Below, one piece after another: positions 1-9,052 of a stretch of DNA of 64,000 bases; positions within the stretch are counted from its first letter, which is position 1; each line of letters starts with the position of its first letter. The DNA lies in assembly GCA_963836695.1 (NCBI GenBank), contig CAWIKX010000025.1, positions 124,001 to 188,000 on the forward strand, in the 5' to 3' direction. The notes under the pieces are model-generated. The model searched no databases and was not told the origin of the DNA. It saw only the letters and a list, made by a program, of their open reading frames with translations. The DNA is from Roseiarcus sp963836695. Its GTDB lineage: Bacteria; Pseudomonadota; Alphaproteobacteria; Rhizobiales; Beijerinckiaceae. Both the position numbers and the translations under genes were made by a program.

Positions 1-1219
1 CGCCTGCAGCTTGGCCCTTGCACCCGGCCCCCGGGAGGCGGCCACCGGAGACAAGTCCGGAGGCCCCGTCGCCCCGCGGGCGCGGTCAATCCGAAAAAAC
101 GGCGGAGCCGCTCTTGAGGCGACCGGTGGCCGAGGCCGAGCCCTCGCCTAACCCGCCTTCCCTCGAAACGATCCTTGCGGCTACGTCGCTCGACGAGCCG
201 ACCAATCGCCGCGGGCGACTGTTCGTAATCGCCGGACTTGCGTCGCTTGGGGTGCTTGTCCCTTGTCTGGTGGGGGCGGCCCTGGTGATGGACCAATCGT
301 CCCTCGCGCTGCCGTGGCTGGACCGAACGGAGGCGTCCCTGCCGGAGCGCGGGGCGGCCCCCGGGATCTCCGCGGCTGGAGAAAGTGTCATCGCGTCGCG
401 GGAGCCGAGAGCCTCGGCTGAGCAGCGTCACCAGGACGCAGCTTCGACAGAGCCCCTCGCCTCGCCCCCGCCACACTCCCCGGCCTTTGCCGCTCCCCCA
501 GCCACAGCGCCGACACCTTCGGCCACCTCGGAAACGGCTGCCGGCGCTCCTGACCAGATTGCGGCCGTTGAGCCGGAAAAGAGCACGCCTTCACCCCAGC
601 CCGTCGCCGCTGCGCCACCACCCGCGCCGCCGCCCTCGGCGCCATCAGCGAACGAAACTCCCATCCGCTGCTGCTCCCGCCCCCTCGATCGCGGACGCCG
701 ATCGCCGCATTGCGACCCTCGAGCGCGAAAGGGACACGCTCGCCGCGGAGGTGGACCGGCTTGAACATCATCGGGAGGCCACCGCGCCCGCGCAGGTCGA
801 CACGCCGGCGCCGCCGCTGCCGCCTCGTCCCGCAGATCGATCCGGTCCCGACCCCAGCGCCGCGCCTGGCGTCCCTGCCCGAGGGCATGCCGGCGCGCGT
901 GCTGATCCGCTATCCCCGGAACAATACGGATGCTCGCCGGCAGGCCGAAAGTCTGGCCGACGCGCTGAAGAGACAGGGCGTTGAGGTCGCCGACCTTCGC
1001 GAAAGCGCCGCCGCCGTCCGAACGGGCGTCAGCTTTTTCTACGCGCGTGACGCAGGGGTTGCGCAGCGAATTGGGGGCCTCGTCGGCGTCGCGCCGGAGC
1101 GTCGACCACAAATGAAAGACGGCCTCATGGCGCGTCCGGGCGCCGTTGAGCTCAGTTTTTCCGGCGAGAGCCGCTCACCGGTCATCACCACTTCCAGAAA
1201 GGAGAGTGTCCATGAATAA
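1..1219 (+). CDS. Membrane-anchored Pro/Ala-rich protein, 5' partial and frameshifted
   Basis: The reading frame is open at the left edge, so the gene may begin outside the window; the first usable start is TTG at 18. The first part has a basic segment, one membrane helix (around residues 70-92) and a long Pro/Ala-rich linker. Coding then continues in a second frame from about 660 (a short coiled coil, RRIATLERERDTLAAEVDRL) and in a third from about 780-830. The last frame encodes a compact C-terminal domain (ARVLIRYPRNNTDARRQAES, then GVEVADLRES and FFYARDAGVA) and ends at 1217-1219, overlapping the next start by 8 bases. Two single-base shifts restore one protein of about 400 residues. It may be a sequencing artefact or a decaying gene. 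The function is not recognised. The position before OmpA- and Sel1-like genes suggests an envelope role. Confidence 0.55.
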
Positions 1220-1685
1220 ATGCGCCCTTCCCGTCGTCCTGCTCGCGGCCTCGTGCATCGCCGCCTCTGCGGCGGCGCAAACCACGGACTCATCCCCCGC
1301 TCCGAAGGCGCCGACCGAGGCGCCGAAGACCGACGCTCAGCCTGCTCCGGCCGCGCCAGCGCCGCTCGTTGTCTTTTTCGACGTGGGGAGCACGGCGATT
1401 CGAAATGAGGACAAGGCCGTGCTCGATCACGCCTCTCGAGCCTATAGCGAAGGCAAGCCCATCGTCATGATTTTGACTGGCACGGCCGACCGCACCGGCA
1501 GCGCCGAAGTCAATCTTGATCTGTCGCAGCGCCGTGCTGCGGCGGTGTTGAAAGGTCTTCTCGCTCGCGGCATTCCGGCGGACCGCTTCCAGGTTCTCGC
1601 CAAGGGCGAGACGGAGCTGCCGGTCCCCACCAATCCAGGCGTGGCCGAGCTGCAAAACCGGCGTGTCGAGATCACCTGGAGGTGA
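1212..1685 (+). CDS. OmpA-family peptidoglycan-binding protein
   Basis: The 157-residue protein has an N-terminal signal peptide (MNKCALPVVLLAASCIAASA) and a short Pro/Ala linker. A single OmpA C-terminal-like domain follows from about residue 52: VVFFDVGSTAI, then TGTADRTGS with the usual peptidoglycan-contact Asp, LSQRRAAAV and the terminal NRRVEI. Such domains bind the diaminopimelate peptide of peptidoglycan in the periplasm. I chose ATG 1212 because AAAGGAG lies just upstream and it gives a clean signal peptide. It overlaps the previous gene by 8 bases and is followed by the Sel1 gene after 7, so the three genes look like one operon. No lipobox or beta-barrel is visible, so a soluble periplasmic protein is likely. 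Confidence 0.85.
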   Translation: MNKCALPVVLLAASCIAASAAAQTTDSSPAPKAPTEAPKTDAQPAPAAPAPLVVFFDVGSTAIRNEDKAVLDHASRAYSEGKPIVMILTGTADRTGSAEVNLDLSQRRAAAVLKGLLARGIPADRFQVLAKGETELPVPTNPGVAELQNRRVEITWR

Positions 1686-1692
1686 GGGAGCG

Positions 1693-2487
1693 ATGAGGAT
1701 CGTCACGAGGGTTTGGGTCGCTGCGGCAATTGTCGCCGCGCTCGCCTCGTCAGTAAACTCAGCCGAGCTTTCCGGCTCTCCCGCCCCCGCGCCGTTGGAG
1801 GCGGAGGGCCCGGCGCAAATTTGGTTCGAGCGCGCGCTGTCGCTGGACATTGGCGCGGCAGGTTCGCCTGACGCGGTCCAGGCCTTTGCCGCGATGCGGC
1901 GCGCGGCGAATCTCGGTCATACCCAGGCTGCGTTCAACGTTGCAGTCATGCTCGACAGCGGCCGCGGCGCGCCCCGCGATGTAGCTCAAGCCGCGCTCTG
2001 GTACGCGCGGGCGGCGGCCGGGGGCGACCATCGCGCCGCCTTCAACCTCGGGCAGCTCTATGAAAGCGGTGAAGGCGTGCCCGCCAACGCCGATCTTGCC
2101 CGCGCCTGGTACATTGCCGCCGATCTGCCGGCGGCTCGCGAACGCATTGGGGAAACGAAGTCGGCGCCTGGTCGACCATCGCTCGTCCAAGCGCCAGCGC
2201 CTCTCTTTCCCCTGAAGAACAGCTCTCTTGAGCCCGGCTTGCAGCAAGTCGATATCGTCTGGACGGCGCCGCTCGAACCCGAGGCCGTTCGCTTCTTCGT
2301 CGAACTCCGTGTTCTTGACGCTCAAGCTTCGCACGAGGCCTGGAGCGGGTTCGTCGACGTGAGCAGCGTTCGCTTGCCCTTGCCCCAGGGGGCTCAGACT
2401 CTGGCATGGCGGGTCAGCGCGGTGGCGAGAGGCTCGGCGAACTATGCCGTGGCGGGCTGGTCGGTGTTTACGATCGCCTCGTTTTAA
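1693..2487 (+). CDS. Secreted Sel1-like repeat protein
   Basis: This is a 264-residue protein with a signal peptide (MRIVTRVWVAAAIVAALASS). At least two Sel1/TPR-like repeats follow in about residues 45-130: AFAAMRRAANLGHTQAAFN, then ALWYARAAAGGDHRAAFNLG with the Y-E-x-G-x-G-V turn, then ARAWYIAADLP. The C-terminal 90 residues are all-beta in character and may form an immunoglobulin-like fold, but I cannot name the family. Sel1 repeats act as protein-interaction scaffolds, often in the envelope. ATG 1693 lies 7 bases after the OmpA-like gene, with GAGGGAG ahead of it. It is the last gene of the putative envelope operon. Confidence 0.75.
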   Translation: MRIVTRVWVAAAIVAALASSVNSAELSGSPAPAPLEAEGPAQIWFERALSLDIGAAGSPDAVQAFAAMRRAANLGHTQAAFNVAVMLDSGRGAPRDVAQAALWYARAAAGGDHRAAFNLGQLYESGEGVPANADLARAWYIAADLPAARERIGETKSAPGRPSLVQAPAPLFPLKNSSLEPGLQQVDIVWTAPLEPEAVRFFVELRVLDAQASHEAWSGFVDVSSVRLPLPQGAQTLAWRVSAVARGSANYAVAGWSVFTIASF

Positions 2488-2600
2488 GGTGGGCGCCCGT
2501 CTCCGATGCCGCCGCAATGGCGTCGAAGACGGGACTGCGTCGGAGCGCCGCGTGCGCAGCATTTTGGCTAAACGACGCGGCCCGTTTTTCTCGCCCGCTC

Positions 2601-4958
2601 TTATTGCCGCGCCATCGCGATCTTGAACCGCTGCTCCGGCGTGATCAGGTGATTGTGATCGTCATCGCCTAGGTCGATCTGCACCCATTCGATGGCGCCG
2701 GTGAAAGCGTTTCCGCTCGCCCCGTAGTCGGGTGAGGCCGGCGAGCCGGTGTCCGACCCGACGTCGCAGGCCTCATCGGCAGAATAGCCCATTGGCTGAC
2801 TGCGCTCGACCCTTCCTTTGCCGACGGCCTCGCCGTCGTAATAGAGCGTCACGTCGCCGCCCTTGGCGAGACCCCCGCCATCATATTTGAATTCCATTCG
2901 CACTTGATGCTTGCCCGGCGGAATCGGCCTCTCGGCCTCGGCGAAGAAATAGTCGATGCCGAAAAAGTTGTAGCAATATTTGAGCTTGCCCTCGTGGCAG
3001 TAGAGCGTCCAGCCGCCGGCCTCGCCCCCTTGCGTGATGATCACGCCCTTGGCGCCGCCTTCGGGCACGGTGATTAGACCCGTGACCGAGTGAGACTTGT
3101 TCTTGAGCGTCAAGACGCAAGCCTCGCTGACGCGCATGCCGGGAAACAAGAGCTGCGTGTTTCCGCGAATAAGCTGCGGACGGCCGGCGATGTCGGGGTT
3201 GATCCGCTCGAACCCGCGATCGTCGAGCGGCACGACGTTGTACTTCACCGCCTCGATCAGCCAGAGCCGCTGCAACTCCGCCAATTTCTTCGTATTGTCG
3301 GCGGCGATGTTCTTCGACTGCGTCCAATCGTCGGGGCTGTAGAGCTCCCAGACATCATCATCGAATGGCGGCGGAGCATCCGCCTTCCACGGCGTTCGAT
3401 GCTTCGTCACCGCCGTCCAACCCTCATGATAGATGCCGCGATTGCCCATCATCTCGAAATACTGGACATTGTGCGTCTCGGGCGCGTTCGGGTCGCTGAA
3501 CGTGGGCGCCATGCTGACGCCCTCGAGCGGCGCCTGCGAGATTCCGTTGACGAAGGTTGGCTCGGGCAATCCCGTGACGTCCAGGATCGTCTTCGCGACG
3601 TCGATGACGTGATGGAACTGGCTGCGAATCTCGCCTTTGCCTTTCACGCCGTTCGGCCAGTGGACGATCATGCCGTTGCGGGTGCCGCCCCAATGCGACG
3701 CGACCTGTTTCGTCCACTGATAGGGCGCGCAAAGCGCGTGGGCCCAGCCGACCGCGTAGTGGTTGTAGGCCTTGGGCGTGCCGAAATCGTCGATCTTCGA
3801 GAGCAGGAATTCGGGTGTCTCGATCCCCGGCATGCCGTTCAACGTTGTCATCTCATTGAAGCAGCCGTTGATCGTCCCCTCGGCGGAGGCTCCGTTGTCG
3901 CCGATGATGTAATAGATCAACGTGTCCTCGAGGACGCCGAGATCGGAAAGCGTATCCACCAGGCGGCCGACATGATGATCGGCCTGCTCCATGAACCCGG
4001 CATAGATCTCCATCTGGCGCGCGAGAACGGGCTTCAGGTTCGTCGGCATTTCGTCCCAGGACGGGATTTCCGTGTGACGCGCGGTTAGCGCTGCATCGTT
4101 CGGGACGACGCCGAGCTTCTTCTGCCGGGCGATCGTCTCCTCACGGAGCTTGTCCCAGCCGCCGTCAAACTTGCCTTTGTATTTGTCCGACCATTCCTTC
4201 GGAACATGATGGGGCGCGTGCGTCGCGCCCGGCGCAAAATACATCATGAACGGCTTGTCGGGCATCAGCACTTTCTGCTGACGCACCCAGGTGATGGCGC
4301 GATCGGCGAGGTCCTCAGTGAGCGTGTAGCCTTGCTCGGGAGTTTTGGACGGCTCGACGGCGGATGTGCCTTCATAGAGCCCGGGAAAATACTGGTTCGC
4401 CTCGCCGCCCACGAAACCGTAAAAATGCTCGAACCCCGAGCCCGTTGGCCACTGATGGAAAGGCCCCACCGGCGAGACCTCCCAAAACGGCACTTCATGG
4501 CACTTGCCAAACTGCGCCGTCGAATAGCCGTTGAGCTTCAAGATCTCGGGCAGCGGGGCCTTCTCCTTGGGCCGGATGCTGTTGTTGCCCGGCGCGGATG
4601 TCGCCATTTCGGTGATTGCGCCCATGCCGACGGAATGATGGTTTCGACCGGTGAGAAGCGCCTGGCGCGACGGCGAACACAAAGCCGTCGTATGAAAGCG
4701 GTTGTACTTGAGCCCGTTGGCGGCGAGGCGTTCCGCCGTGGGCGTGTTGCACGGTCCGCCGAAGGCGCTCGAAGCGCCGAATCCGACGTCGTCAAGGAGA
4801 ACGATCAATACGTTCGGCGCGCCTGTTGGCGGGCGCAACGGTACGATCGGAGGGTATTTCGTATTGGGATCCTTGGCGTCGTAAGTCGTCAGACCGACAT
4901 GCTTCCGATCAGGGATCGGCAAAATGTGGCGAGGAAGTTTGTCGTTCGAATCGGTCAT
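2601..4958 (-). CDS. Arylsulfatase (type I, formylglycine-dependent)
   Basis: This protein of about 785 residues is a full-length sulfatase of the alkaline-phosphatase superfamily. The metal-binding Asp pair is in NVLIVLLDDVGFG near residue 56. The C-x-P-x-R maturation signature is CSPSRQALLTGR, with Cys94 the residue converted to formylglycine. Later motifs include APGATHAPHH, GDNGAS and HWGGTRNGMIVHWP. The C-terminal 180 residues form a beta-rich domain usual for the large AtsA-like subfamily. It should release sulfate from sulfate esters. ATG 4958 has GAGGGAG upstream and is preferred to a TTG 21 bases further out. No signal peptide is visible, which suggests a cytoplasmic enzyme. The formylglycine-generating enzyme is not in this window, and no sulfate transporter is adjacent. 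Confidence 0.93.
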   Translation of the reverse strand: MTDSNDKLPRHILPIPDRKHVGLTTYDAKDPNTKYPPIVPLRPPTGAPNVLIVLLDDVGFGASSAFGGPCNTPTAERLAANGLKYNRFHTTALCSPSRQALLTGRNHHSVGMGAITEMATSAPGNNSIRPKEKAPLPEILKLNGYSTAQFGKCHEVPFWEVSPVGPFHQWPTGSGFEHFYGFVGGEANQYFPGLYEGTSAVEPSKTPEQGYTLTEDLADRAITWVRQQKVLMPDKPFMMYFAPGATHAPHHVPKEWSDKYKGKFDGGWDKLREETIARQKKLGVVPNDAALTARHTEIPSWDEMPTNLKPVLARQMEIYAGFMEQADHHVGRLVDTLSDLGVLEDTLIYYIIGDNGASAEGTINGCFNEMTTLNGMPGIETPEFLLSKIDDFGTPKAYNHYAVGWAHALCAPYQWTKQVASHWGGTRNGMIVHWPNGVKGKGEIRSQFHHVIDVAKTILDVTGLPEPTFVNGISQAPLEGVSMAPTFSDPNAPETHNVQYFEMMGNRGIYHEGWTAVTKHRTPWKADAPPPFDDDVWELYSPDDWTQSKNIAADNTKKLAELQRLWLIEAVKYNVVPLDDRGFERINPDIAGRPQLIRGNTQLLFPGMRVSEACVLTLKNKSHSVTGLITVPEGGAKGVIITQGGEAGGWTLYCHEGKLKYCYNFFGIDYFFAEAERPIPPGKHQVRMEFKYDGGGLAKGGDVTLYYDGEAVGKGRVERSQPMGYSADEACDVGSDTGSPASPDYGASGNAFTGAIEWVQIDLGDDDHNHLITPEQRFKIAMARQ

Positions 4959-5077
4959 AGCGTTCGCTCCCTCAGGCAACCAGGTTGGCGTTCTTCTTCG
5001 AACGCGTCGTTATGCGGTGATGCGGCTGTTGTCGAGACAGATGTAAACAATCACGTCGGATCGCGCGGGGCTGCGTG

Positions 5078-5239
5078 TCACAGGAGGTCAGCGCGAAGCT
5101 CGCGCACACCCCGTCCTAGACGCTCGCGCAGAAGCGTGTCCAAGGTCGCTCCGTCGAGAGAGCCCACTTCCGCCGCAACGGCGTCGAGGTCGAGGCGGCC
5201 GCCGTGCAGCAGGGATTGCGCGCGCTCGACGTGGAGGTC
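5078..5239 (-). pseudogene. AraC-family regulator, C-terminal remnant (copy 1)
   Basis: About 50 codons remain of the second helix-turn-helix of an AraC/GlxA-type regulator. Reading on the minus strand the peptide starts DLHVERAQSLLHGGRLDLDA and ends in ELRADLL and a stop at 5078-5080. It has no start codon and abuts the stop codon of the choloylglycine-hydrolase gene. The same segment, somewhat diverged, occurs at 6384-6548 in the same orientation. The match breaks off right after the AGGTCCT sequence next to the hydrolase stop codon, which marks a recombination joint. The fragment is too short to bind DNA on its own. Confidence 0.8.
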
Positions 5240-6286
5240 CTAGTGAGACAGGAACTTGAACGGCTCGGCGCTTACGAACTTATCCGAAACTTCGCCTGAG
5301 AGAATGGGGTGGCCGCTCAGGTCGAGCCTCGCCGGCTCCGACCCCTCCTGGAGTTTCAGCTTCGCCAGGTCGACCCAGAAGATCGAGGGGCTGTAGGAGG
5401 ACTCAAAAAAGTAGCGCTTGGCTCCGGTGTCTGACACGGTCCGCCAGATTGTCGCGGCGATGTTCGGCTTCTCCGGGTCGGCGAGCCCGAGCGGAACGGA
5501 GATCGAGCGGATCAGCGAAAAAGCGGTCGCGACGGCAAGCCTCGGGTCCTTCTCCTTCGGCGCAGCGTTCAGGCTCCAGCTCATGCGGACAAAGCGGTCA
5601 GCGGAGCCGATCGTTCCGGGCTGAAAATTGAGGCCGTTGACGCCCTTCCAGTAGGTGTTGATCGCGAGTTGCTGGTCGAAGGTCGGCGAGTTGGTCATCA
5701 CCGTGTATTTGCGGTCGTGGTGGATGACGAGCTTGCCGGCGATGTATTCGAAGATTGCGCTGTCGCCGGAAGCGTCAGCGAGCGCAAGGTGACCGCCGGC
5801 CTTCTTTCCGCCCGGCAGATCCGGCGCAACAACGGCGAATGGGTCGTGGCTCAGCGCGTCGACCGCTTCCGCCACCGTGCTGAAATTGTCGAGCGCGTAT
5901 TGGGTCCAGGCTCCCACGGAGATCAGCGGCTTGCCGGAAGCCTTGGCGTCGCCGTAGTCGCTCTCGACGAGATAGAGCGCGTTGGCGACAAGACCCGCAT
6001 CGTTCATTCCGTCGACTGTCGCGATATTGTAGAACGACGAGATCACTGAGCCATGTTTCGAGGTCCATTCGACTGAGCCCGGACCCGCCCCGCCGTCGCG
6101 CTTGAGGCCTTTCGGGAACGACCAGAGGTCGGTCGCCGGATCTTCGGCCCAGTCCATGGAACGACCGACGATATAGCTGTCCGTCCCGGTCTCATAAATG
6201 AACCGGGTGCACGCCAGCGCGGCTGCGCTGAGCGAACACAAAGCCAGCGTCGTGGCTGCGGCCACGGCGATGATTCTTTTGTCCAT
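5240..6286 (-). CDS. Secreted choloylglycine hydrolase-like (linear amide C-N hydrolase)
   Basis: The 348-residue Ntn hydrolase has a signal peptide whose predicted cleavage (AAALA before Cys26) exposes the nucleophile as the mature N-terminus, as required in this family. Visible conserved parts are CTRFIYET after the cleavage site, GRSMDWAED, the N-x-A-L-Y segment after DGMNDAGLVA, TNSPTFDQQ and the GSADRFVR motif near residue 230. Relatives hydrolyse conjugated bile salts, penicillin V or N-acyl homoserine lactones; the substrate cannot be told from sequence. The protein should act in the periplasm. ATG 6286 is preceded by GGGGGCG. The gene is bracketed by two fragments of one AraC regulator, suggesting it was gained or rearranged next to that regulator. 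Confidence 0.88.
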   Translation of the reverse strand: MDKRIIAVAAATTLALCSLSAAALACTRFIYETGTDSYIVGRSMDWAEDPATDLWSFPKGLKRDGGAGPGSVEWTSKHGSVISSFYNIATVDGMNDAGLVANALYLVESDYGDAKASGKPLISVGAWTQYALDNFSTVAEAVDALSHDPFAVVAPDLPGGKKAGGHLALADASGDSAIFEYIAGKLVIHHDRKYTVMTNSPTFDQQLAINTYWKGVNGLNFQPGTIGSADRFVRMSWSLNAAPKEKDPRLAVATAFSLIRSISVPLGLADPEKPNIAATIWRTVSDTGAKRYFFESSYSPSIFWVDLAKLKLQEGSEPARLDLSGHPILSGEVSDKFVSAEPFKFLSH

Positions 6287-6383
6287 GATTTCGCCCCCGA
6301 AAGCGGCTGAGTCGATGCCGATCCCTTGCCCAGAAGACCTTTGCTAGGTTTTCGCCATGCAAGCAAGCACGGGGCTGCTCTTG

Positions 6384-6645
6384 TCAGCGAAGATCGGCGC
6401 GAAGTTCGCGCACGGCCCGTCCCAGGCGCTCGCGCAAAAGCGTGCCTAATGTCGCTCCGTCGACATAGCCCACTTCCGCCGCAATGGCGTCGAGATCGAG
6501 ACGGCCGCCGTGCAGCAGGGATTGCGCGCGCTCGACGCGAAGGTCCTGAAAATACGAGAGCGGCGATTTGCCCAGGACCGCCTCACAGCGACGCTGCAAA
6601 GTGCGGGCGCTGGTGGCGATGAGGGTCGCCTCGTTAGAGGGCGGG
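6384..6645 (-). pseudogene. AraC-family regulator, C-terminal remnant (copy 2)
   Basis: This longer remnant of the AraC DNA-binding domain reads TLIATSARTLQRRCEAVLGK, then SPLSYFQDLRVERAQSLLHG and ends ELRADLR with a stop at 6384-6386. It keeps most of the second helix-turn-helix but lacks the first and the whole ligand domain. The upstream side runs directly into the 3' end of the phosphatidyltransferase gene (stop at 6656), so no start codon or promoter remains. The last 50 codons are repeated at 5078-5239. It is probably non-functional, although a short ORF continues upstream out of homology. Confidence 0.78.
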
Positions 6646-6655
6646 CGCCGGGCGC

Positions 6656-7909
6656 CTATCGATTTCCGCCCGGCGCAGCGCCGGAAGCGGCCTCTCCCAG
6701 AGAGCCTCCCGAGCGCGCGGCGAAAAGCACCAGGAGAAAATAGATCGGCGCGCCGATGCCGGCCATCACCAGAAACCAGCTCGATCGGCCAAAGAGCGCG
6801 AGCAGGATCACAAGATAGATGAAATCGCGGCGCGACGCGGAATCGAGGAGCCGCGTCAGCGGATGGTCCGGGCCGTCCGACACCGATGTGAAGAGAGTGT
6901 CGGCGCCGTCCTTCATGCGCATTAGCCGCCAGTAGACGAACCCGGCGGCGCCCAGCGTCCCGAACACCGCGCCGACGCCGAGCGCAAGCGGCCACGGAGG
7001 GCCCGAGGCCAAGCTCCAGCCGATAGCCATGCAAGCGAAAATGACAATGTGAACGACATTGTCGCCCCAGAAATCGAGGACGCCGCCCCACCGCGATTGC
7101 TGGAATTTGAGCCGGGCGAGCTCGCCGTCGCATCCGTCGAGGATCGAATGGGCGAGAAACAAGAGCGCTCCCATGGTCTGCATCAACGGACGCGATGACA
7201 GGAAAAATGGACCTCCGCAGATCCCGACCGCAATCGAAATGAGGCTCATCTGGTTGGGCGTGATCGCGGTTGCCGCCAGGGCCCGCGAGATCTGCAAGGA
7301 AATCGGCCGCTCGACGTGGCGCGCCATGAATCCGTCGGTGTCCTTGACCAGCGACTTGAGGAGGCGGCGTTCGGCCGCGCGGACATGCCCCAGCGTTTCT
7401 ACGATCAACGGATCGACGTCGGCGAGGATGCGGGCCGGCGGCCCGAGGCGGGCAATGAGGCGCGCCTCGACCTCGGCCATGTCTTGGACCCGGCCGGCGG
7501 CTAGCGCGTCGAGAGCATTCGAAGCCGACGACGCCGGAAACACGACGATCCGGTTCGGGATTATCCCCAAGCCCGCCGGCTCGATCCGCGTCGAGGCCAG
7601 CCGTTCGAGCCAACCGGTTTCGCCAAGGATTGCCGCGGGCGCAACGACCAGGGGCGCCGCAGGTGAGGAGGCGAGCGTCGCGGCGAGGCTCCGCCAATCG
7701 GCGACGGCCGCCATTCCCGGTTCGTTGCCCCCGCTCCCCCCAAGGAGGAAGACCTGACGATAGCCGGCGCGGTGTGCGACGAGCGTCGCGCGCTCGATCA
7801 GGCTGAGCCCGAGAACGATCGGGCTGCCATCCGGTCCCCGCGCGATCTCGGCGCCCGTTGTCGAAACAGGGGCGAAAGCAAGCAGAACCAGGACCGGGGC
7901 GTCAGACAT
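6656..7909 (-). CDS. CDP-alcohol phosphatidyltransferase with N-terminal nucleotidyltransferase-like domain
   Basis: The protein has 417 residues. The N-terminal half (about 1-190) looks like a degenerate nucleotidyltransferase/MobA-type fold (VLVLLAFAPV, ARGPDGSPIVLG). The C-terminal half is a multi-helix membrane domain with the exact family signature D-G-x2-A-R-x8-G-x3-D-x3-D in DGELARLKFQQSRWGGVLDF and the following WGD. Such enzymes move a phosphoalcohol from a CDP-alcohol to an acceptor alcohol, making phospholipid or phosphodiester head groups. The acceptor is unknown. ATG 7909 is chosen because upstream codons read through the divergent hpnL-like gene. Location beside HpnL-, MlaA- and HpnN-type genes suggests a role in envelope lipid modification. 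Confidence 0.85.
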   Translation of the reverse strand: MSDAPVLVLLAFAPVSTTGAEIARGPDGSPIVLGLSLIERATLVAHRAGYRQVFLLGGSGGNEPGMAAVADWRSLAATLASSPAAPLVVAPAAILGETGWLERLASTRIEPAGLGIIPNRIVVFPASSASNALDALAAGRVQDMAEVEARLIARLGPPARILADVDPLIVETLGHVRAAERRLLKSLVKDTDGFMARHVERPISLQISRALAATAITPNQMSLISIAVGICGGPFFLSSRPLMQTMGALLFLAHSILDGCDGELARLKFQQSRWGGVLDFWGDNVVHIVIFACMAIGWSLASGPPWPLALGVGAVFGTLGAAGFVYWRLMRMKDGADTLFTSVSDGPDHPLTRLLDSASRRDFIYLVILLALFGRSSWFLVMAGIGAPIYFLLVLFAARSGGSLGEAASGAAPGGNR

Positions 7910-7954
7910 GATGGATTCGCATATACGAAAGGGCGACGCCTCGGTCCCTCCACC

Positions 7955-9046
7955 TTGGCGACAATTGCTGATAGACGATTCCGCCCGGCGATCGTAGTCC
8001 CGCGCAGTCTTTGGCGCGAGCGGCGCCGGATAGGGAGCCCTATCATTTCCGTATCGCTTATTGTGGCCGCTTTTCTTGGCTTCCTGCTCGTCGTCTTTCT
8101 TATCGTCCACAGCGGCGCCGCCGAAGTGGCTTCCGCTATGCTGGCGGTGGGCTGGTGGCTAATTCCGATTACGTTGTTTCATTTCGTTCCGCTGTATTTC
8201 GATGCGGTTTCTTGGCGAGAGCTGTTTCCCCCTCTGAACCGTCCGGGCCAGTCGAGTTTCTTCTGGATGCGCTGGATCCGCGAATCGGTGAGCACGCTCC
8301 TGCCCGTCGCGGGCGTAGGCGGCGACGTCGTTGGCGCAAAACTCGTGCATCAGCGCGGGGTTTCCGGCGCGCAGGCGACCGCCAGCATGGTGGTCGACAT
8401 CACCGTCGGCACCGCGACGCAGCTCGTCTTTGTCCTCGTCGGAGTGGGGCTCCTCGCCGCGGGTAAGACCCATGACGCTGCCGCCACCGCATGGGGACTC
8501 ACGACCGGCGTCGCGATATTCGCGGCGGCGATCGCCGTTTTTATCCGGCTGCAGCACATGAGCATGTTCGGCGTGCTCATCGGATGGGCTCATCGCCTCG
8601 CGCCGAAGGGCTGGATGTCCGGCTTCACCGGGCGCGCCGAGGCGATCGACGAGGCTGTGGTCGCAACCTATCGCCGGCGCTCGGCCTTGTCTTTGTCCGG
8701 CTTGTTGCGGCTCATCGGCTGGATAATGGGCGTCGGCGAGGTCTGGCTCACGATGTGGGCGCTGGGCAAGCCCTTGAGCGTCACGGATTCGTTCATCCTC
8801 GAAAGTCTAAGCGCTGGCGTGCGCGGAGCGGCGTTCATGGTGCCGGGAGCTTTAGGTGCCCAGGAAGGCGGTCTCATCTTGTTTGGGGCGCTGCTCGGAG
8901 TGCCCGCCGATCTCGCGCTGACGATCTCTCTCGTCAAACGAGTCCGCGAGCTCGCGCTCGGTTTGCCGGGCCTTGCGGCCTGGCAATGGGTGGAAGGGCG
9001 CCGCCTTCTCGCTCGCCAAACGGATAAGGCGAGTTCGACCCCGTAA
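7955..9046 (+). CDS. hpnL: HpnL-like membrane protein (UPF0104 / LPG-synthase TM domain)
   Basis: This is a polytopic membrane protein of about 360 residues with some seven to eight hydrophobic helices. Conserved loops include LLPVAGVGGDVVGAKLVHQR and the C-terminal AFMVPGALGAQEGG, both typical of the flippase-like domain of lysylphosphatidylglycerol synthases and of hopanoid-cluster HpnL proteins. The transport function is inferred from the family. No ATG fits the frame: TTG 7955 is the best start, with ATT/ATC possible nearer the first helix. A lost base upstream is also possible in view of other indels in this window. It is transcribed divergently from the phosphatidyltransferase, 45 bases apart, and convergently with mlaA. 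Confidence 0.75.
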   Translation: MATIADRRFRPAIVVPRSLWRERRRIGSPIISVSLIVAAFLGFLLVVFLIVHSGAAEVASAMLAVGWWLIPITLFHFVPLYFDAVSWRELFPPLNRPGQSSFFWMRWIRESVSTLLPVAGVGGDVVGAKLVHQRGVSGAQATASMVVDITVGTATQLVFVLVGVGLLAAGKTHDAAATAWGLTTGVAIFAAAIAVFIRLQHMSMFGVLIGWAHRLAPKGWMSGFTGRAEAIDEAVVATYRRRSALSLSGLLRLIGWIMGVGEVWLTMWALGKPLSVTDSFILESLSAGVRGAAFMVPGALGAQEGGLILFGALLGVPADLALTISLVKRVRELALGLPGLAAWQWVEGRRLLARQTDKASSTP

Positions 9047-9052
9047 AGAGAG

